DNA of 7,735 bases from CAZYYO01 sp964650965 (lineage in GTDB: Bacteria; Bacillota; Clostridia; Lachnospirales; Lachnospiraceae), in NCBI GenBank assembly GCA_964650965.1, contig CAZYYO010000092.1, forward strand, positions 1 to 7,735, written 5' to 3'. Under the pieces are notes generated by a model. The model was not told where the DNA came from, ran no database searches, and was given only the letters and a program-made list of their open reading frames with translations. This document shows, one piece after another, positions 4,688 to 7,735 of this stretch. How positions within the stretch are numbered: the stretch's first letter is position 1; each line of letters opens with the position of its first letter. The translations under genes were made by a program, and so were the position numbers.

Positions 4688-6499
4688 TTAATCCTCGTCC
4701 AATTTTAAAACACTCATAAATGCTTCCTGAGGGATTTCAACATTACCCACCTGACGCATACGCTTCTTGCCTTCCTTCTGTTTCTCCAGCAATTTTCTCT
4801 TACGGCTGATATCACCACCATAGCATTTGGCTAATACATCCTTCCGCATTGCCTTAACAGTTTCTCTGGCAATGACCTTACTTCCAACTGCTGCCTGAAT
4901 TGGAATTTCAAACAAATGCCTGGGAATCTCTTCCTTTAGCTTCTCACACATTTTTCTTCCACGTTCATATGCAGTTCCACTAAATACAATAAAGGACAAA
5001 GCATCTACTTCTTCTTTATTAATGAGAATATCCAGCTTCACCAAATCACTGCGAACATATCCCTTCATCTCGTAATCGAAGCTGGCATAGCCTCTGGAAC
5101 GAGATTTCAATGCATCAAAGAAATCATAGATAATTTCATTTAATGGAAGCGTATATTTAATCAAGGCTCTGGTTTCTTCCATATATTCCATGCTGATATA
5201 TTCTCCACGTCGTTCCTGACACAGATCCATAATGGCTCCAATATATTCTGAGGTAACCATAATCTCAGCTTCCACTACCGGCTCCTCCATATATTCAATT
5301 ACGGAAGGGTCTGGAAGATTGGAAGGATTGGTTAATTCAATCATGGTACCATCTGTCTTATGAACACGATACACTACGCCTGGAGCTGTGGTAACCAAAT
5401 CCAGATTATACTCTCTCTCCAGCCGCTCTTGAATAATTTCCAAATGAAGCAGTCCCAGGAAACCACAGCGGAATCCAAAGCCCAAAGCAATAGAGGTCTC
5501 CGGCTCAAACTGCAGGGATGCATCATTTAACTGAAGCTTCTCTAATGCATCTCTTAAATCCGGATACTTGGCTCCATCTGCCGGATATAATCCACAATAC
5601 ACCATAGGATTGACCTTCTTATAGCCCGGCAGTGGCTTACTGCATGGCTTGGCTTCATGGGTAATGGTATCACCTACATGGGTATCCTTCACATTCTTAA
5701 TACTGGCTGTCATATAGCCAACCATACCTGCACTTAACTCGTCACAGGGAATAAACTGCCCTGCACCAAAATAGCCCACTTCTACAATTTCGCACACTGC
5801 ATCTGTGGCCATCATCTTTACACGTTCTCCCGGACGCATTCTGCCTTCCTTTATACGGCAGAATACAATAACCCCCTTGTATGGGTCATAAAGAGAGTCG
5901 AAAATTAATGCTTGAAGCGCTGCGTCAGGATCTCCACTGGGAGCCGGCAGACGATTTACAATCTGTTCCAGTACTTCTTCAATATTTAAACCAGTCTTTG
6001 CTGAAATCAATGGTGCATCCTGAGCCTCCAGCCCAATCACGTCCTCAATTTCTTCAATGACACGCTGTGGCTCTGCACTGGGAAGATCAATCTTATTAAT
6101 AACCGGCAAAACATCCAGGTCATGATCCAGTGCCAGATATACATTGGCCAGAGTCTGTGCTTCAATCCCCTGGGCTGCGTCTACGACCAGCACTGCTCCA
6201 TCACAGGCTGCCAGGCTTCGAGATACCTCATAGTTAAAATCCACGTGTCCCGGAGTATCAATCAGATTGAAAATGTATTCCAAGCCATCCTTTGCTTTAT
6301 ATACAATACGAACGGCCTGAGACTTAATGGTAATACCTCTTTCCCGCTCCAAATCCATATTATCCAACACCTGCGCCTGCATTTCTCTGCTGGTAAGCAA
6401 ACCTGTCTTTTCAATAATTCGGTCTGCTAATGTAGATTTGCCGTGATCTATGTGGGCGATAATACAGAAATTCCTAATTTTACTTTGATCTATTGACAT
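4688..6499 (-). CDS. lepA: LepA / EF4 ribosomal GTPase
   Basis: LepA is a ribosome-associated translational GTPase, described as a back-translocase or as a factor acting in initiation and assembly. The 603-residue reading shows the GTPase motifs in order: P-loop AHIDHGKS (15-22), switch I RGIT (54-57), DTPGH (81-85) and NKID (135-138). EF-G-like domains follow, then the LepA-specific C-terminus with GGDISRKRKLLEKQKEGKKR and QEAFMSVLKLDED at the end. The frame is open further up to a TTG at 6529. I prefer the ATG at 6499 because it has AAGGAG at 6510-6515 and gives the usual length of about 600 residues. hemW begins one base after its TAA, indicating a two-gene operon. Confidence 0.97.
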   Translation of the reverse strand: MSIDQSKIRNFCIIAHIDHGKSTLADRIIEKTGLLTSREMQAQVLDNMDLERERGITIKSQAVRIVYKAKDGLEYIFNLIDTPGHVDFNYEVSRSLAACDGAVLVVDAAQGIEAQTLANVYLALDHDLDVLPVINKIDLPSAEPQRVIEEIEDVIGLEAQDAPLISAKTGLNIEEVLEQIVNRLPAPSGDPDAALQALIFDSLYDPYKGVIVFCRIKEGRMRPGERVKMMATDAVCEIVEVGYFGAGQFIPCDELSAGMVGYMTASIKNVKDTHVGDTITHEAKPCSKPLPGYKKVNPMVYCGLYPADGAKYPDLRDALEKLQLNDASLQFEPETSIALGFGFRCGFLGLLHLEIIQERLEREYNLDLVTTAPGVVYRVHKTDGTMIELTNPSNLPDPSVIEYMEEPVVEAEIMVTSEYIGAIMDLCQERRGEYISMEYMEETRALIKYTLPLNEIIYDFFDALKSRSRGYASFDYEMKGYVRSDLVKLDILINKEEVDALSFIVFSGTAYERGRKMCEKLKEEIPRHLFEIPIQAAVGSKVIARETVKAMRKDVLAKCYGGDISRKRKLLEKQKEGKKRMRQVGNVEIPQEAFMSVLKLDED

Positions 6500-6509
6500 A
6501 ATTTCCCTG

Positions 6510-6515
6510 CTCCTT
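6510..6515 (-). promoter_or_regulatory. lepA ribosome binding site
   Basis: AAGGAG on the minus strand lies 10 nt before the ATG at 6499. The spacing is slightly long, but there is no equivalent site before the in-frame TTG at 6529, so it decides the start. Confidence 0.65.
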
Positions 6516-6532
6516 ACTGCTTTCGTCAATAC

Positions 6533-6562
6533 ATCTTACCACACACCTGGCATTTTTCACAA
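6533..6562 (-). promoter_or_regulatory. Possible lepA promoter with extended -10
   Basis: Minus-strand TTGTGA (6562-6557), an 18-nt spacer and TAAGAT (6538-6533), preceded by TG one base away, resemble a sigma-A promoter with an extended -10. The -35 box overlaps the proposed spoIIP stop. This fits a vegetative promoter for lepA separate from the sporulation genes, but the nearby assembly gap prevents excluding others. Confidence 0.4.
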
Positions 6563-7327
6563 GAGGACCTTNNNNNNNNNNNNNNNNNNNNNNNNNNNNN
6601 NNNNNNNNNNNNNNNNNNNNNNNNNNNNNNNNNNNNNNNNNNNNNNNNNNNNNNNNNNNNNNNNNNNNNNNTAATCACCAACTGCCACCACAGAATTCGC
6701 CCCGGTTCCGTCGGAATCACAATAGGCCTCCTGAGAGTGGGTGTGATAAAGCAAAATCTTGGGACCTTCTATGGCGTTGTCTAATTTCATATTTTCTGCA
6801 AGAAGGGCTGATGCATTTAACTGTTGTGCATTTATGGTGGTTGTCCGGTCAATACGGTAAAAATTAGATATGAGATAATCATAATCATTTAATTTATCAC
6901 GATTTACTTGAACTCGATTTGCTTCCTGCAGCTTCATCGCATCTTGAGCTGTCTGTTGCGTCTCCGCATGGTTAGAAATCAGATTGCCCTCAGCATCAAT
7001 ATAGGACTCATCCTGGGCTTCTTTTGCAATAATTTCTTCATAAGCCAGTTCGCTCTCTCTGGCATTTCCGTAATCCTGACTCACTCTGGTAAAACGAAGC
7101 ACAGGCATTACCTGCTCCATCAAAGCAAAGGTGTAGCTTCCTAAAGATTCTGGTGGTTCTTCATATGTAAGACTGGGAATGTATAACTTTACCATTCCCT
7201 GATAACAAGTTTTCCTGGTCTGTGTTACTATTTCCTCCATTAGGGAATCGCTTCGATACCCTTTGCTTCCTATCATAAAGAAAAGGCTTGCGCAAAATGC
7301 CACAATTAATAATCGTTTCTTTTTCAA
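6557..7327 (-). CDS. spoIIP: SpoIIP sporulation cell-wall hydrolase, interrupted by assembly gap
   Basis: SpoIIP is a membrane-anchored peptidoglycan amidase/endopeptidase that works with SpoIID and SpoIIM in septal thinning and engulfment during sporulation. The visible 218 residues start MKKKRLLIVAFCASLFFMIG, a short basic end followed by a membrane segment (about 5-20). A variable linker leads to the start of the catalytic domain, GPKILLYHTHSQEAY (188-202), whose His residues correspond to the family's metal-binding and catalytic motif, then NSVVAVGD (211-218), where the Ns begin. The start is TTG (7327-7325) with GGGAGGG at 7333-7339. After the gap the frame reads KVLL then TGA. A SpoIIP-like C-terminus is plausible, but frame and true length are unknown. 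Family members are roughly 350-400 residues, so about 130-180 are missing and the real gap is probably longer than 100 bp. Confidence 0.88.
   Translation of the reverse strand: MKKKRLLIVAFCASLFFMIGSKGYRSDSLMEEIVTQTRKTCYQGMVKLYIPSLTYEEPPESLGSYTFALMEQVMPVLRFTRVSQDYGNARESELAYEEIIAKEAQDESYIDAEGNLISNHAETQQTAQDAMKLQEANRVQVNRDKLNDYDYLISNFYRIDRTTTINAQQLNASALLAENMKLDNAIEGPKILLYHTHSQEAYCDSDGTGANSVVAVGDXXXXXXXXXXXXXXXXXXXXXXXXXXXXXXXXXXKVLL
6572..6671. other. Assembly gap of 100 Ns inside spoIIP
   Basis: The run is exactly 100 Ns, the conventional scaffold placeholder, so its length is not informative. It removes most of the SpoIIP catalytic domain. Any reading frame crossing it is artificial, including a 64-residue one at 6526-6720 that ends in a chance CxxCxxC. 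Confidence 0.95.
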
Positions 7328-7332
7328 CAGTA

Positions 7333-7339
7333 CCCTCCC
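7333..7339 (-). promoter_or_regulatory. spoIIP ribosome binding site
   Basis: GGGAGGG lies 5 nt before the TTG start at 7327 on the minus strand. It supports TTG initiation, since no ATG lies near it in this frame. Confidence 0.75.
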
Positions 7340-7366
7340 TGTGGCCAGATATTACAACAATACTTA

Positions 7367-7395
7367 ACTATATGCATGGCATATGGAAGATATAC
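7367..7395 (-). promoter_or_regulatory. Candidate sigma-E sporulation promoter of spoIIP
   Basis: In the gpr-spoIIP spacer the minus strand reads GTATATC (7395-7389), a 14-nt spacer and CATATAGT (7374-7367). This is close to the sigma-E pattern (KMATATT and CATACAMT at about 14 bp). spoIIP is known to be sigma-E dependent in Bacillus subtilis. A 6-bp palindrome (7370-7384) overlaps the -10 part. The AT-rich setting means a chance match is possible. Confidence 0.45.
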
Positions 7396-7402
7396 CTGTC
7401 TT

Positions 7403-7735
7403 TTATCCCTCCGGAAGAAATGTCATATTTAATCCCTCTGAAATAGTGAAGCTTAGTCGTTCAATTTCCTCATCAATATCCTTATTTGTGACGTACATGG
7501 CATTCATTTTAGGGGATATTAATTCACGGATTAATTCCTCCTGCTCCGCTTCATTTAACTGGTTTAACTGTTCCTGCAGTCCCTTTTTATCCTTCATGAC
7601 ATCCAGCGCCTGAAGCATTGTGGTAAAGCTATCTGCTACAATGGTAGCTGCATCCACAACCGTTGGTACTCCGATACAGATGACGGGAATCCCCAAATAC
7701 TTCTTATCAATAGCGTTTCGATGATTCCCAACACC
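7403..7735 (-). CDS. gpr: Gpr spore (germination) protease, C-terminal part, 5' end off window
   Basis: Gpr is the protease that degrades small acid-soluble spore proteins when spores germinate. It is made as a zymogen in the forespore. The visible 110 residues begin GVGNHRNAIDKKYLGIPVICIGVPTVVDAATI, a highly characteristic Gpr stretch. The frame is open to the window edge, so the TTG at 7696 is internal and not the start. The tail (residues about 60-110) contains ISPKMNAMYVTNKDIDEEIERLSFTISEGLN, which fits the Gpr C-terminal region. The stop TAA is at 7405-7403. It lies 75 bp upstream of spoIIP in the same direction, a conserved neighbour pair in spore-forming Clostridia. Roughly two thirds of the protein (family about 320-370 residues) is outside the window. 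Confidence 0.95.
   Translation of the reverse strand, partial: GVGNHRNAIDKKYLGIPVICIGVPTVVDAATIVADSFTTMLQALDVMKDKKGLQEQLNQLNEAEQEELIRELISPKMNAMYVTNKDIDEEIERLSFTISEGLNMTFLPEG

Noticed and set aside
6526..6720. Small protein ending in a CxxCxxC zinc-binding-like motif
   Set aside because: The frame crosses the N gap and enters from the wrong frame of spoIIP. The cysteines come from the spoIIP-lepA spacer.

Overview
The window looks like a chromosomal segment from a spore-forming, low-to-moderate-GC Firmicute, most likely a Clostridia member of the Lachnospiraceae type. The evidence is two sporulation genes (gpr, spoIIP) next to lepA and hemW, followed by an HrcA/CIRCE-controlled hrcA-grpE-dnaK operon. 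Strong AGGAGG-type ribosome binding sites and GTG/TTG starts fit this. The family-level placement is inference from gene order and protein similarity remembered from the families; no search was run. A run of exactly 100 Ns (6572-6671) marks this as a scaffolded draft or metagenomic assembly.

All credible genes lie on the minus strand, so transcription runs from high to low coordinates. First comes the 3' end of gpr (7735-7403), then spoIIP (7327 to about 6557, broken by the N gap), lepA (6499-4688) and hemW (4686-3490, one base after the lepA stop). A stretch of about 770 bp without genes follows (2715-3489). Then come a small zinc-ribbon gene (2700-2491) with its own putative promoter and a strong hairpin terminator, a sigma-A-type promoter with a perfect CIRCE operator, hrcA (2207-1170), grpE (1158-499) and the first 138 codons of dnaK (415-1, running off the window).

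Functionally there are three blocks: sporulation (spore protein protease and engulfment hydrolase), translation and heme handling (LepA back-translocase and the HemW radical-SAM protein), and chaperone control (HrcA repressor, GrpE exchange factor, DnaK). The core order gpr-spoIIP-lepA-hemW-hrcA-grpE-dnaK is the one widely seen in Clostridia. What is unusual is the insertion between hemW and hrcA of the zinc-ribbon gene plus a dense repeat zone.

The repeat zone is the least explained part. It holds (a) a 117-bp unit present twice at a 134-bp period (2856-2972 and 2990-3106), each unit carrying two related 35-bp elements with G-run/C-run ends that can form hairpins; (b) a 122-bp stretch with a short imperfect direct repeat (3107-3228); and (c) a 236-bp element (3229-3464) with about 69-bp imperfect inverted arms and further hairpins in its loop, ending 25 bp from the hemW stop. 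Neither has a credible protein. They look like dispersed non-coding palindromic elements or structured RNA.
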